Positions 9,931-22,326 of a DNA stretch of 64,000 nt are shown piece by piece. A model generated the notes under the pieces. It worked only from the letters and a program-made list of their open reading frames with translations, ran no database searches and was not told where the DNA came from. Each line of letters opens with the position of its first letter. The first letter of the stretch is position 1. Position numbers and translations under genes: made by a program. This stretch comes from Chromobotia macracanthus (Eukaryota > Chordata > Actinopteri > Cypriniformes > Botiidae), in assembly GCA_036877525.1 (NCBI GenBank), contig JAZGTH010000087.1:4658001-4722000 (forward strand), written 5' to 3'.

Positions 9931-11749
9931 TATAGTTGATAATTATTTTAACTCATAGCTTGTAGTTGCATTAAAACTTTTGATTTTGATTGTCAGAGAA
10001 AGAATAATAGTAAATTGTGTAATCATGTAATGCGCTAACATATATAATAAACAATATCTAGAAATATTACAAGACAGCCTGAGCGATGGCATGAAGAGTA
10101 CAGAAACAGACTAAAATGCCTTTTACAAAGCATTGTTGTAGCACAATGCTACTACTGTTTCTTGTTGTATATTCAGCTGTGGTTAATTGGGGTGAAAAAT
10201 AAGAAGACAAAAAGCTTAGCTGCTTGACTGGTTAAACTAGATCTCCATCTCTCTCTCTGCAATAGGCCTCCAATACACCAGAACATTATTTCTGCAATTA
10301 GGCTGAGATTTCTTCTCATCCTTGTGTGGCATAACAGGAGAGAAATAATGTGTCAACATAGTAGTGGTGCTATGTGCTTGTCATTCCGTTCTTTATCTTC
10401 TGAGCCCATCTGTTTGAAATGAGAAGATGAAGGCTGAGGAGATTAATATTCTTACTAACCAGTTGTGTCCTGTGCACTATCACAGGTGCTATGTGGGCGA
10501 ATCGGTGTCACTAGTTTTTCATCTACCCAGTGACAATAATTACATTGAGATTCTGTTTGAAATTATCAGAGACAAAATCACCACACATCTGTTAGCTACA
10601 TTTCTGGTTTTCGGTTGAAGCACTGTCATTTCTGTCAGCCTAAGGGAACCTTTTGCTGCTTCTCTCTCTGAATCTAAATTAGAACCTGTTCACCGTTACA
10701 GATTTGGAAACTGTTATGATTCTGTATTTCAGATGATGCCTCCCAAGTTGCATCAGCAGTCAAAGCAACAGAGAACACTCTGAGGTGGTTTCAACATTTT
10801 TGGCATAAAAGCAAAAAGACAGAGTTGCACACCAAAAAAAGATATTTCTTGAAATAATTGTTGGATTAATAGTCTCATGTCCATATCCTTAACTGGATTG
10901 TCATGGAATGATAAGGCTTTGCAATCTGCCTTTTGTCTATGCTGGAAAAGTGCAATATATTGTAGTGGCTGCTAACAACTTTGCTACATTGTGCAAGCAA
11001 AGAGTCTCTCTAAAACAAGTAGACACAGTCTAATTTGTAAGTTGAACATTTAAATAATATTTGACCACTCTTTCAATTAACTTAAAACAAACCTTGTATT
11101 CCTCACTAGATTTTATACAACCTTCCTAAAACATTTAATGACATTGACATTGTCAACATTATTGCATGCCATGTCATGCCAAAAATCATTGAATTTTGCT
11201 GCACTGGATGGGAGAGTGGTTCTTGATCCTTCCTTTTGGATGTCAAAATGCTCAGCTTTAAGTTCAGCACTTTTATAAGTACAAAAATAATATACAGAAA
11301 GAGTAATATTTACCACATATTTATTTTATTCTCTTAAGTTCTGTTTGCTTCTCTAACACTTAAATACACAGAGTAGCTTCATTCTATTGACATAGGTAAA
11401 CAACTCTTTCAGTTAATTTATATTGCACTTAATCATGTTTATTGTTTCTGAAAATGCAAAGTCTCAAAACAGCTTTACAAGACTTAAGTGTAGTAAATAG
11501 TTACACTTATGAAGAGAATATTAAAGAATTGTCGCTAGATTAAATGTGTGAATTATAGAATCTACCTTCATTACTTAAAACCTTTACTTAAATGTGTGCT
11601 AGTACTGTATAGTTTCATTACAGTGAATGTTTGTTCATCCAAGTGTCACAGCAACAAATATGATTTTGAAATGTTAGTTTGTATTGCAGAATTAAGAAAA
11701 AATCAAATAACAAAATAAGAATAACTGACCCGATCATTATATTCAAAAA
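9931..11749. other. AT-rich stretch without recognised features
   Basis: No familiar protein motif or repeat boundary was seen. One 63-codon frame (10,427-10,618, plus strand) has no known domain and is best read as chance. Confidence 0.45.
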
Positions 11750-11750
11750 T

Positions 11751-12230
11751 GTCTGTAACCATGGCTTCCTGATAAGGGAACGAGGCGCTATGTCGCACAT
11801 AGCGATGCTATGGGAACGTCCTGAAGCATGTGTCAAATGCATCCAATGGCATGACTGAACGTCACAGACGAGGTGACATGAAGACCAGCAAGTTTTGAAG
11901 CACGTACAGAACAGTGTTACCTTTTGATAGGTCGAAGCAAGGTATGCAGAAGTATGGCAGGATGGTGCAGCACCTCATTCTCTTCTAAGGGAACTATGGT
12001 TTAGATGTTTACGTTGGTAAGAAACGTAAGATGTTTCATTTCGAGAGACTCCCACTGTGTCAAAAATAGCAATGCTATGGGAACGAAATACTCACACTGC
12101 CATACTTGCTAGTGCCAAGTCTTGCTATGTATCATGGCACCCACAACTAAGACAAGAGCAAATGAGAATCTGGTGCCGCACCCAGGTTTAACTCATGTTA
12201 CAAATGGTAGAATTCCTTTAAATCCTTGAA
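11751..12230. mobile_element. DIRS-type terminal fragment (different subfamily)
   Basis: 11,751-11,830 has the DIRS terminus layout: GTAACCATGGCTTCCTGATA, then AAGGGAACGAGGCGC, then an 8-base hairpin CGCTATGT/ACATAGCG, then GCTATGGGAACGTCC. The last word recurs near 12,070 as GCTATGGGAACGAAA. It parallels the GGGAACGAGACGCTGCG ends of the copies at 48,067 and 59,642 but is clearly a separate lineage. No coding part was found next to it. Confidence 0.5.
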
Positions 12231-12359
12231 ACCTGGAAGCAGCGTGGACAAAGAATATAGTTAATCTGTGCAGTATGTCAAGAATGCAGCCATTATATAG
12301 AGAATATTGCAGTTTTAACAATATCCAATCAACCTACATTGAACACCTAAATATTAAAA

Positions 12360-13255
12360 CATTAAAAGGCACAATATGTAATTTTCGGCACTACACTTTG
12401 TATATTTAAAACAATAACAGAGACACTGCTCTAAGACTGTGACAGAGTGTTTGTAGTCTCCGCTGAACTAGTTTTATAATCGTTATGTTTGATCACATGA
12501 TTTTATTTCATTATAATGAATTAGCCACAAGTGACATAATGTTTAATGCTAAGTACATGTCACTTTATTTATTGAATTAAATGGCAGTATAATTTAAGTT
12601 TATGTGTTCAAAATCAGACTAAAAGTAAATAGTACATTGAACATACCCACAGCATGGCGAGACAGATGCAACAACTATTATTTACACATTTTATCATGAG
12701 ACTCGCTGTGTTACCATGTTTTAACGGCAGTCCAAGCAGAAACCTGTGATAATGCAGGCATTACGTCATTGACAGTGACATAATCCAGGGATGGAGCACT
12801 ATTTAAATCTGTGATTTTTTCTGGATTTACAAATAGTTGAAAACATTTTTATCTTTATTTAGCGGTTTCCATTCTCATTAAACCAGGCTGTTGGGTTCCT
12901 GGTTATACAAAGCTCCTCCTTCAGAATTACGCAATGTTCTTAGATTGGCTGGCCCAGTGTGTTGCAATTGGCTAGCCGCCTAGTGTGCGTTGTCTGGACA
13001 TGTCACAAAGACACAGAGGAGTTTATTTTTTAAATTCTGGGGATCATGACATCACGAACCCAGAAAGAAGAGAGCTGTAGCTCCTTTCAGGAGTTTATTG
13101 TAGCCTGTTTGTTGCAATTTTGTTTAAAGAAAATATCTCCCTTTGCAGTGATTTTTTAGGGCTGTAAATTTGTAGATATTGTTTATGCTCACACAGCAAC
13201 ATTACACACGAAACAAAGCTGAAAATGAGAACGCATAATAGGACCCCTTTAAAAC
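12360..13255. repeat. Dispersed non-autonomous repeats of cyprinid type
   Basis: 12,360-12,500 contains GGCACAATATGTAATTTTC followed by ACAATAACAGAGACACTGC, wording I associate with a common cyprinid repeat. 12,775-13,255 ends in GCATAATAGGACCCCTTTAA, the familiar end of another. The middle (12,500-12,770) is unassigned. Boundaries and superfamily are uncertain, and no target duplication was confirmed. Confidence 0.4.
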
Positions 13256-15514
13256 ACCTGTTATCTGAAACTCCCTGAAACTGGGCTCTATAGTAGAACT
13301 GAGCATCACAGCTTCTGTATTACCAAGACATACTTAAATAACATATATGCATTTTAAGAACAGTAGGCAAACAAAGTTTCATATATACAAATATATAAAT
13401 ATACATACTGTAAGCATTTACATAATAAACAAGTATCTATTGCCGGATGCCCAGACGGTTCCTGTCCCCAATACACAAACAACAACAACAGCTCTCCCAA
13501 ATAACAACAACTGGACAATGTCTTCCTCTTTTCAGCATGATAACATCAAATCTTCACATTCCAATATGCCCTCGTGACTGGCACCAAGTATACCGTGGGT
13601 CTGCACTACCTGAAGTCACCAATTGTGGATTCAGAGGCAGTCCGCAAGGACAGAGTCTTCATCTAATCAATCTATTTTTATGTGACCAAACTGCCAACCA
13701 AACTCTTTTCCTATCTCTTTAGGGGGGCAGGACTATATAATTACTCATTTGTGAAGTCACTCTACTTGGTCAACTTACAGCTACAGTGTTGTTTATTGTT
13801 TTTTTGTATCTATCTGGAAAAACAAAGAAACAAACTCCTTACTCCCTTTAGTATTCTACAGCTGTGTGAAAGTTCATCCAGATACTCTCACAAGATGCAA
13901 ATAAGTCAGAACTGTCATTTGGCACTGCACGATGCATATTTGATTTTATAACTTTCATTTTAAATGTAAGCACATTCACAGCATGAACAGACTTCAAAAT
14001 GGCTAGTTTCGGAAACTATTTTAGATCTCTCCTCTCAAATTCCAAAGCCTGTTATTATCAGTGCTTGTGGATAAGATCTTTAATAAGAGTGGACTCGCCA
14101 TGCTGTCTGAAGAGATGTGAGCAAGGTGTTAAGAATGTATTTGAGAAACCAGAGCTCTTCTCTATTATTTATACCTTGACATGCTCACACAGCCAGTTGC
14201 ACATGTTTGATCAGGAGGGAACACATCCATGCTGCATGCATGCTACAGAGCTACATAATGTAATACTAAGAGAACACAATAAATCTTGGCGAAGAGGTGA
14301 AAGAGAATAAATGAGATAACAGCTACTCTTATGCACTAATCACATCCAGACAGATAGAGCTCTATTTAGGTCCCCATTAGACATTATGTTAGGTAATGCT
14401 GCACCTAGATATCAACTCTTATGACTTTAGAGTATTAGTTGACTGGTAAAAAGTGGGTTAAGGTTAGTAGAATATGGGTAGCATAACTTTACTTAGAATA
14501 TGAGTAGCATAACTTTACATATATGCACAAAGTTACTTATGGTCAGTAAAATGTTTTTGGGTGACCATGAAAATGGATTGTTATAGATATTAAGATGAGA
14601 GTCTATTAATTCTCAACTAATACTCTAATGAGAGTTCGATATAAGTACAACATTACTTATATTCAACACAATGTCTATAGGGGACATATGTTCTTTTATT
14701 GCAATTTTTACACAATAGTTGCGTTTTTAAAACAGCTCTGTCACAGTTTTTTAAACTGTAAAAGCATTTTAACCAAGTTAGGAGCTTCGAAGTGAAAGCA
14801 TGAAAGCATGTTTGATTAGATGATTTGAGGTGTTATTGTAGAGAATCAAGTTTCTTGAATAATCAGGCATTTAAAACCCACATATAAATAAATATATTAT
14901 GTTTTGAAAAAATGGACAGAAGTGTCAAAAGGGGCAAGTGAACACAGTCTGTGCACAAGCGGTTGTCTTTATACATATTACTGTCATCATACAAATACTG
15001 TGTCCCTGGAGTGGATGGCAGCAGAGTTAATTGAAACTAAATGGATTCTGTGGGCAGCGTGAGATGCCAGCAGGCACGAGTACAGATGGCCAATGGAGGT
15101 GAAAATGGGCATCATATGGTCACAGCACGAGACCAGCAACAATCTATAAAGCTGCCACAAAATGTCTCTGGGGTAAAAAAAAATCATAGCAGTCAAACAA
15201 CAAATGTGTTTCAAAATGGTATTTGAAAGAAAGTTTCTAGCTCAAACAGAAAAAGCATAGCTAAAATGACTCTATTTTCTAGGAATTCGAGGTTGTCCCT
15301 GGGGAAGGCAAATAGAGATAAATTATTATTCAAAAGCATTTTTAAAACAGCTTGAAGCAAATTAGTTTCAGTAAAATTAATGAAGGTTATAACACAGCTT
15401 TCCAGGGACAGGGTAATAGCAAGACTATCAAGAGATATTAAAAGTAATATTCCAATGGTCATGCTCATATGAATAGGACTCCTATCAATTAAAATGGATA
15501 ACTTGTTCATATTG
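13256..15514. other. AT-rich stretch without recognised genes
   Basis: Several frames of 60-103 codons occur on the plus strand (13,347-14,310) and none shows a domain, signal peptide or codon bias that I can recognise. A plain pair of AT-rich direct words (TAGAATATG-GTAGCATAACTTTAC) repeats at 14,468 and 14,496. Confidence 0.45.
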
Positions 15515-15850
15515 TTATGAATACTGTGTCTGCTACCTCCTCTGACCACCAGCAGTGGGACCATAACCTGTGCACAACATTTTGGACACAACATTTCCCA
15601 CAATTCCAAAAAAAATGTGTTTTTGACCTTGGACTGATTTTGATTCTTGATTTTGATTCACCCTAATCCCTGCTCTATTCTTTCATTTATTGATTGTTTG
15701 CTGTCTGCCCCAATAACTGCCTGTTTGTCTGATCAGATGACGCATCTTAGATGATATAATCGTGGTAATCATTATGGCTAATTAGGTTCTTCGAACACAC
15801 CTGTTGTTTATGATTACTAAAGCAGGATTGAGATAATTGCGTGCTCATGG
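15515..15850 (+). repeat. Possible LTR-like or dispersed repeat fragment
   Basis: CTCCTCTGACCACCAGCAG near 15,538 and CATTTCCCACAATTCC near 15,590, followed by pyrimidine-rich text with GACCTTGGACTG and TTGTTTGCTGTCTGCC, resemble the U3/R region of fish LTRs in style. No ends, TATA/AATAAA pair or target duplication could be placed, so this is a weak call. Confidence 0.25.
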
Positions 15851-15999
15851 GTTGCTTGATAGAAGAAACACTGATCAGCAACGCTGCTAGAAGGTTATGG
15901 CGAATTTGAAAACCTCAAAAGATGCAAATATGTTTCATAATTTTTCCTAATGTCACAATGTTCGTTTCATCTTTCTTTATGTAACCACAAGTAAAAGTG

Positions 16000-17385
16000 A
16001 AATATATGAACATTATTCAAAGTGTTTTTTTTTTTTTTTACTAATACTAATACTAATACTAAAACTTTTAAATCACTGTTAAATGGCATTTTGTCTGTTT
16101 GACATATGACCTTGTTGAGTTATTTTTATTTTATAAAAGTTGGGCCCAGAGTGAGTGTAATACAGTGAGCTTTCCTTTTCTAGTTTCTCTTACCACATTC
16201 AGATAATGTGCATAAATGTGATTCTTCTGTCATGCACAGATCCAGGCCATTTTGCCTTTATGCTCGTGATATTATAAATTTTACTCAGTCAACTGCATTT
16301 TAATTTCCTTTTTGCTTGATACTATTACTAACCTGAAATACTAATATTTCTGAATATCTAATATTATTGGTAATATTCGTTTCTCTGCACAATTATACCT
16401 TCTGTTCACAAAGTTCATGGGGCCTTGATAGGAATGTGGATGCAGTCTGTTGCACCAAGGCACACCTGGGGACACATAAGAAATGCTTATTGGAATGTTC
16501 ATGATTGCATGATCTTTAATAACAATTATAAAATTAATTTGTGAAAAAAAAAACAGTATTACAGTCTAGGGCCTCTAGGGACTTGTACCATAAATACCTC
16601 AAAAACCCCCAAGAAGTGCTCCAGTCCTGATATACTTTGTGAACAACACTATACATCTCCAATAGTGCAGAGAAATGTACAGTGCATGTACTGTAAAAGC
16701 ATGACTCCAGTGAATAATACTTTCACACGAGTAACAACATCTTTCTGAAAGGAAATCTTCCCACATTCCGCATTAAATTCTGAAAGCTATTTGTGTTAAT
16801 TGTGCACCACTGTGCACCAGTTGCTTGCGTAAAAATAAAGCAAACATGGCTGCGGTAAATGATCTAATCTTGTTTACATGAAATAAGCCTGCTCTGGAAC
16901 TGGTTTAAACTTACAGACCTGTTGCAATGACAGCAAATCCAGGATGACCATTAAAGAACCAGACAATCCAAGATCATGCCAAATAGTCAATAATCAAATC
17001 CAGCTAACTGAGTTAGTGACATACAAAGAACAGACCCCTGATCTCCTGCCTGTTTGTTTGTATTTGCTTCTTGTTTTGGATATTGTTGCAATAAAACTGT
17101 TCATGGATCGCAGTTGTTTTGCAATGATGTTCTATGATATGTGGAAAATAAGACAGTGATCCTACACTATAAAACTGTAACATCTGTTGCTGTTCATTAT
17201 CCTTTTGTCCTAATTGTTATTTAAATGCTGTTGTTAATTGGGGGTGCTGTTTCTAGTTTAATTTAGTGGAATACAAAAGTAGGAATTTTAAAATAATTTG
17301 AATACAGCTTTTGCCAAACACATTTTAATAGTAAAACCACATGCTTAATTTTAATGCAGGCTGGGTTTTCCAAGTTACTTAGTGT
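16000..17385. other. AT-rich stretch with a short tandem repeat
   Basis: A T-run near 16,026-16,040 is followed by about four units of ACTAAT (16,041-16,062). No gene was recognised. A 71-codon frame at 16,944-17,159 has no known domain. Confidence 0.45.
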
Positions 17386-17390
17386 ATTAC

Positions 17391-17752
17391 TGTGGAAAGC
17401 GGGACATGGTTTTATCGTCGCTCCCGGAAGAGAGTAAGGTTTGGAGACGAAATGGTTAAGGGAAATGCCTCCCTCGTAATGAATCCTAACAGCTGTTCAC
17501 GTTTTGCAGTGAGTCAAGTGACAGGTTAAAACGAGGCTGCAACAGAAGGACGAGGTCGAGGAAGAAAGTGGAGGACGGGACCTGGAACTAACAGAATTTG
17601 TAGCCTCGAATATTGAAATGCTGAAAAGCCCACAAGCTTTTTCTTTTCTTTTTGTCTAAAAGTTGTAAATAAAACATTCGCTGCCCGTCACGCTGCTCTC
17701 CGACCTGTTTTTTTCATATACCCTTTTACCAGGGGGACACGAAAGTGTCAGA
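17391..17752 (+). mobile_element. Possible solo LTR or LTR-like unit
   Basis: This block is GC-richer than its AT-rich surroundings. It starts TGTGGAAAGCGGGAC and has a purine-rich middle. A polyadenylation signal (GTAAATAAAAC, near 17,670) is followed by a GC-rich segment (CACGCTGCTCTCCGACCTG) and a poly-T tract, a layout typical of LTR R-U5. The 5-base word ATTAC flanks it directly on the left (17,386-17,390) and occurs at 17,753-17,757 on the right, which would be a target duplication. However, the inner end then reads AGA rather than CA, so the right boundary is uncertain. Confidence 0.4.
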
Positions 17753-17757
17753 ATTAC

Positions 17758-19539
17758 CTTCACATTTTGAAAAAAAGTTTAACATTTTTTCTTCTATTTT
17801 CTGCAACAGGAAACACAACAGCAACAGTTCTTTCAGTTGAAAGACTCTTTTTGGGATGACTTTCAGTGCAGTGACTGAATGATTTTGTTAATTTATTGGC
17901 TTATCAAGAGACTGCCACTGAATAATTCATGTCCAACTTACTGCAGACAGTCTGAACTAAAGCGTTGAAACCAGCTTAAGCTTGAGCAGAACAGGATTTA
18001 TTTATTATACTTTTTATTATAGGAATAGACAACATCCAGCTCATCATATTCAAATGGACTGTAATCAAGACAAATGTTGCTTACAGGGCCAATTACATCT
18101 TGAGCTTACTGTTGGGAAGAGTTTGCAGGAGATCGATCAATTATTTATTATGTTAATTCTAAGTTTTAAAGCTATGTGGCAGCCCTTCTAGAAATGACTT
18201 CCCGCCTGATGACTCAAGAATTTACCAGATGGAAAAGCTTCAATCAGCGCACAGCTAATGACACAACACAAGTCATTAAAGTGAGCTTTAGCTTCAGTAT
18301 TACAAATGACTGCATTCAATATATATAACAAAGGGCAGATGAGCTCCTGTCTTTAAAAGGAAATGAGATTTTAGCAGTCATAGTAAATCACTACCGAATC
18401 CCACCCAAGGTTCTTCTGTACAACAAGCCACTCATGGGTCACAGCCAGGCAGATGAGGGGACTTTTAATAAAGCTGCCAAGTTGGATGAGCAAACAGATC
18501 ATCATAAATAGAAATAAGGCCATTGATGTATTCCAGGGAAACAGGACACAAACAACAGTAGTCATGGGGACTGCATGAAAGTGAAGGCTACATTCACATG
18601 ATGATGTATGCTGAATATGGGTGTCATTCCTGTTTTAGAGTATTAAATGTGGTCATGATCACACACAGTTTGGTTACAAACCAAGGTGAAAACTGACTTC
18701 TATTAATGACGTGAATGCCCTGCATTTTTTAAACTCACAACTGCATTGTGTGTGTGTCAGCCTAGAGAGAGGTCACTTACCTAAGGGTATTTTTCTACTA
18801 TAAGGTATGATTCAGACCAGTGCTGGCATCATTGTGTTTCAGGTTTCAGCTGAAAGTTAGGGTGTAAAGTACTGATAGAAACTATGACAATGACAAACCA
18901 TGGAACAACAGGGGGTATTATAAGTGAGAAAAGGGTGAAAGACACAGTCTCAGATGCACACTTGTGGTCAAAGGTGAGTGATGCTGTCTGAACTCTTATC
19001 TCTGAAAAGCTGGAAATCCATACAAATGATTTCAATAAACATATCTCATACACATACACAATGATCCATTAAAGGTCAAGGTTGTGTTACCATACACTGA
19101 CAAATTGGTCACTTTTACTTCACTCTCAGCATTGCTAGCAACATACTGTACAGGAATGCCATTAATCTTAGCTGAATGTGTAGAGACAAACATAAATTAG
19201 CCATTCTAGGTTGAAACATTATGAACATTGTTTTGTGAAGCTTTTAGAATGTTGTTTTTTGTTTAAGCAGCCTGACATTGAAATTAAAGCAACACCTCAG
19301 CCAAAAGCTTAAACTTGTTGCAAAAGAAAATTCCTGTTTGGTATGGAAGGGCTTGTAGGAGTGTTTGAAAACCAATTTTGGAACAATTGTTATTTTTCCC
19401 CAATTGTATTCGGTGCTGATAATGGCACAAAAATCACACACTCTACCTTTTCTCTAAAGTAATATGCAAAGTGGTTTTAGGCATTTATGTAACCATACAT
19501 TTTTTTCCACATTTACATATTTCCACATGCATTTATTTC
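17758..19539. other. Intergenic or intronic stretch, no recognised gene
   Basis: No domain-bearing ORF was found. A block at 18,190-18,330 has fewer simple runs and balanced composition, and is discussed as a possible conserved non-coding element. Confidence 0.4.
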
Positions 19540-20040
19540 TTAGTGGAGGTCAAATCGCCCAGCTTGTTGAGAAGAGGTGTGCTATGACTTTGTGCATACT
19601 GGGTGTACAAAAAGGCGTATGACAAAGTGGGTGAAAATTTCCATATTCTTAACATGGGGCTTAATTTTGTGATGTCATGGGTCAGCATCAGAATGTTGTA
19701 GAGACTTGGGGGTGGTCTTATATCACTTAGATTAGCAAGCAGCAACAAATGGTGATATTTCAACTTCATAGCCACACCCTAGCAAACAGTTACAGTACCC
19801 TAGATACCACCCCTTTGACTTCCATTGAAAAAGATCAGAACACCTTAGAGACAAATGGGAGGTCTCTTTTGACTCAGACTGGCAAGTAGTATTTAATTAT
19901 CACCATGGAAACGGTCCAGTCACGCCCTTTCAACTATTTAGAATACCCTAGCAACCAACATGAATTAGCCATATCTCAGCACAAGAACATCATAGAAACA
20001 TGGCACAATAACAGGTATCAGTTTTGAATTGGCAGGTGGA
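19540..20040. repeat. Dispersed repeat with CCCTAGCAAC-type words
   Basis: Related words recur: CACACCCTAGCAAACAGTTAC near 19,775, TACCCTAGATACCACCCCTT near 19,797, and ATACCCTAGCAACCAAC near 19,944. With GACTTCCATTGAAAA and the AGCCATATCTCAGCAC tail, these fit a repeat type frequent in cyprinid genomes. Its class is not known to me and no ends were defined. Confidence 0.4.
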
Positions 20041-21959
20041 CAAGATTCCAGGTTTATGTGGAAAGGGTTAGGGTTAGGTTTAGTTTGTGTGTCATTTCTC
20101 CTTGTATTTATTTATTTATTTGCAGATTTATTTTTGTATATATTAATTTCTAATTTTGTCAGGTTTGGGATTCCATAAATTGATACATATACTTCTTAGA
20201 CAAAAAGATATTACCATTACCAGCATGTCAAGACAAATCATGGCTTTCCCTCATGATAAGATCCTCAAAGTTTTATTCTAGATTTTATTCTAGTTTTATG
20301 TTTCAGTGCAATTCTTGTTAAATTCACTAATTTTTCATGAAATCTGGTTGTATCACTGCAGTTCTCCATCACTAAGTCATCTGAAAAAATTGTGCTCTGT
20401 CTGAGATTGTGCTCCTGGCATGAGCCATAAAATTGTAATTCATATCTCTGAGACGTCTGATTATTAAGGTAAACAAAGCAGTGCTGTTCTGCAGGGGTTC
20501 CCAGAGAGGCAGAACTCAATGTATTCATATTCATCAAGCTGCTCTATCAGGTGATCTGTAGAGATTGTGTCATAGAAATGTTAAGAAATGTTTTTCCCTT
20601 TTGAGTTTTTTTAAAGCTATAAATAGGCAGCTTTTCTGAGTTTGCCTCGAAAAATGAACAAAAAATGGTCTTCCACTCATAATGGAATTATAAAGGGATC
20701 AACTCAATGTTAACCATTAAAATACACAATGCTTAGAAACAGAAGACTTCATGGCTTTAAGTAAGGGATAACACACAGTCAGCTGCTTTGGATCAGGACT
20801 CTGAATACCCTATGCGATAATAACAATCTGAATGTACATGAGTGATTAATTGGACACAAAATAATGATTTGAAATATTTTATTAGCTCATCTGTAAGAAA
20901 TGCAAACCCACCATGCTTGTTACTGGGGGATAACATATCTCGGAATGCCACCACTGACCAATCAGAATCAAGTATTCCAGAGAGCCTTGTATTAATATTT
21001 TATATGCTACATGAGACTACTGTGATAGAATTGCTTACTTTTCTTCTTTATATTAAATCTTTCTACTTTGCTGTCAGTTTAACTGAGGTAAAGCCTGGAA
21101 CTTATACGTAATATCTGAGCTGGTAGTATACCAGACGCACATATTTAGTCTCTATCCTGTTGTAGTATACCAGACACACATACTAGTCTCGATTCTGTTG
21201 TCTACATTTCTTCAACCACAAAAACAAACGGACAATTATGAAAAATATCAAAATAACATCCCAGAGCAGTAGTGCAACTGCAAAAAATTACTTAATATTA
21301 CAAAGAATATTTTGTAATGCTTACAAAAGTATTACTATGCCTAAATGTATCTAAACTACAACTGAAATTTTGGACTATAATATTAAAAGACTAAGATGCA
21401 ATCATTTGTTTAATCTATTTTGTTAATTTACAGACATTTTTGTCAATAGAGGGCAGAGCAGATAAAGGCTACAGAGCCTCCAATGAGAAAACAAATTGTG
21501 TTCCAATATTCATTCAAATGTATTAGCATTTTTGTTTTATATGCAACCAAATATTGAGCTATTTGTCTTGCAGGGATTTTCTACAAAGGGAAATAAATCT
21601 TCATTGAGTTCCACTTCCGACTTCCAAACGTTTAATTTGACAAGTTACATCTATCTTTTATTATTGTAGCGCAGCTGTGTTGTTAAACAATTTTAATATT
21701 GCCTAAAGCAGTGCATATTCATTTCAAGTCAGAACAGACCAGTTTTTTAATTCAAGTTGTATTGTGAAAAATAAGAAACCAATAACCTGGTGTGTAGGTT
21801 ATTGGCAGTCACTATTTGGAAACAAAATAAACTAAAGTAAACCACAACAACTGTGGCTAGGTGGTTAACCCAGGGCACTTTAACATATTATATTCCAAGA
21901 CAGTTAAGCAATCCATTTGCTCCTCAAAAGTTAGTCAAAATAATATATATATAAAATAA
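20041..21959. other. AT-rich stretch without recognised genes
   Basis: It contains a short TATT tandem run (20,105-20,122) and AT-rich text. Two frames of about 90 codons (20,265-20,537 minus; 20,842-21,111 plus) show no domain. A near-repeat of AGTATACCAGACRCACATA occurs near 21,124 and 21,163. Confidence 0.45.
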
Positions 21960-22123
21960 TAGTTCACCTAAAATCATGGGCATACATTTCATGATTTTTG
22001 TTGGGGGGGGAACAGTTGGGGGGGTTAATTTTTTAAAGGGACATTTTTAAAGGGAACACAAACATAGTCAGAATTTTACTTGTAAACCATTAAATTATCT
22101 TGCGTCCTCCACATAGTATTTTA

Positions 22124-22323
22124 CGACCCCAAATCAGAAAAAGTTGGGACAGTGAAAAACACAAAAAAAGCAGTGATGAAATTTACTTTGACTTGTATTT
22201 CACTGCAGACAATAAAACAGCACATTTAATGTGTTCCTAATGATTTTTATTGTTTTTTCTAAAAAAAAACAATTCCTATTTTGGTTCTTGCAACACATTT
22301 TAAAAAAAGTTGGAACAGTAAAG
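22124..22323. repeat. Left inverted repeat of the Tc1-like element (IR/DR type)
   Basis: The tip reads CGACCCCAAATCAG and the inner copy of the transposase-site-like word ends near 22,322. Its mirror at 23,461-23,669 shares nearly all positions, with small differences in A/T runs. Confidence 0.88.
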
Positions 22324-22326
22324 CAT

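Noticed and set aside
15211..15609. 132-codon ORF on the minus strand, the longest not tied to a recognised element or a purine-rich tract
   Set aside because: No domain, no plausible splice context and hydrophobic stretches that follow from T-rich sequence; most likely a chance frame.
20060..20085. Interstitial telomere-like GGGTTAGGGTTAGG
   Set aside because: Only two to three units; short GGGTTA runs are common in fish non-coding DNA and do not indicate a telomere or fusion.
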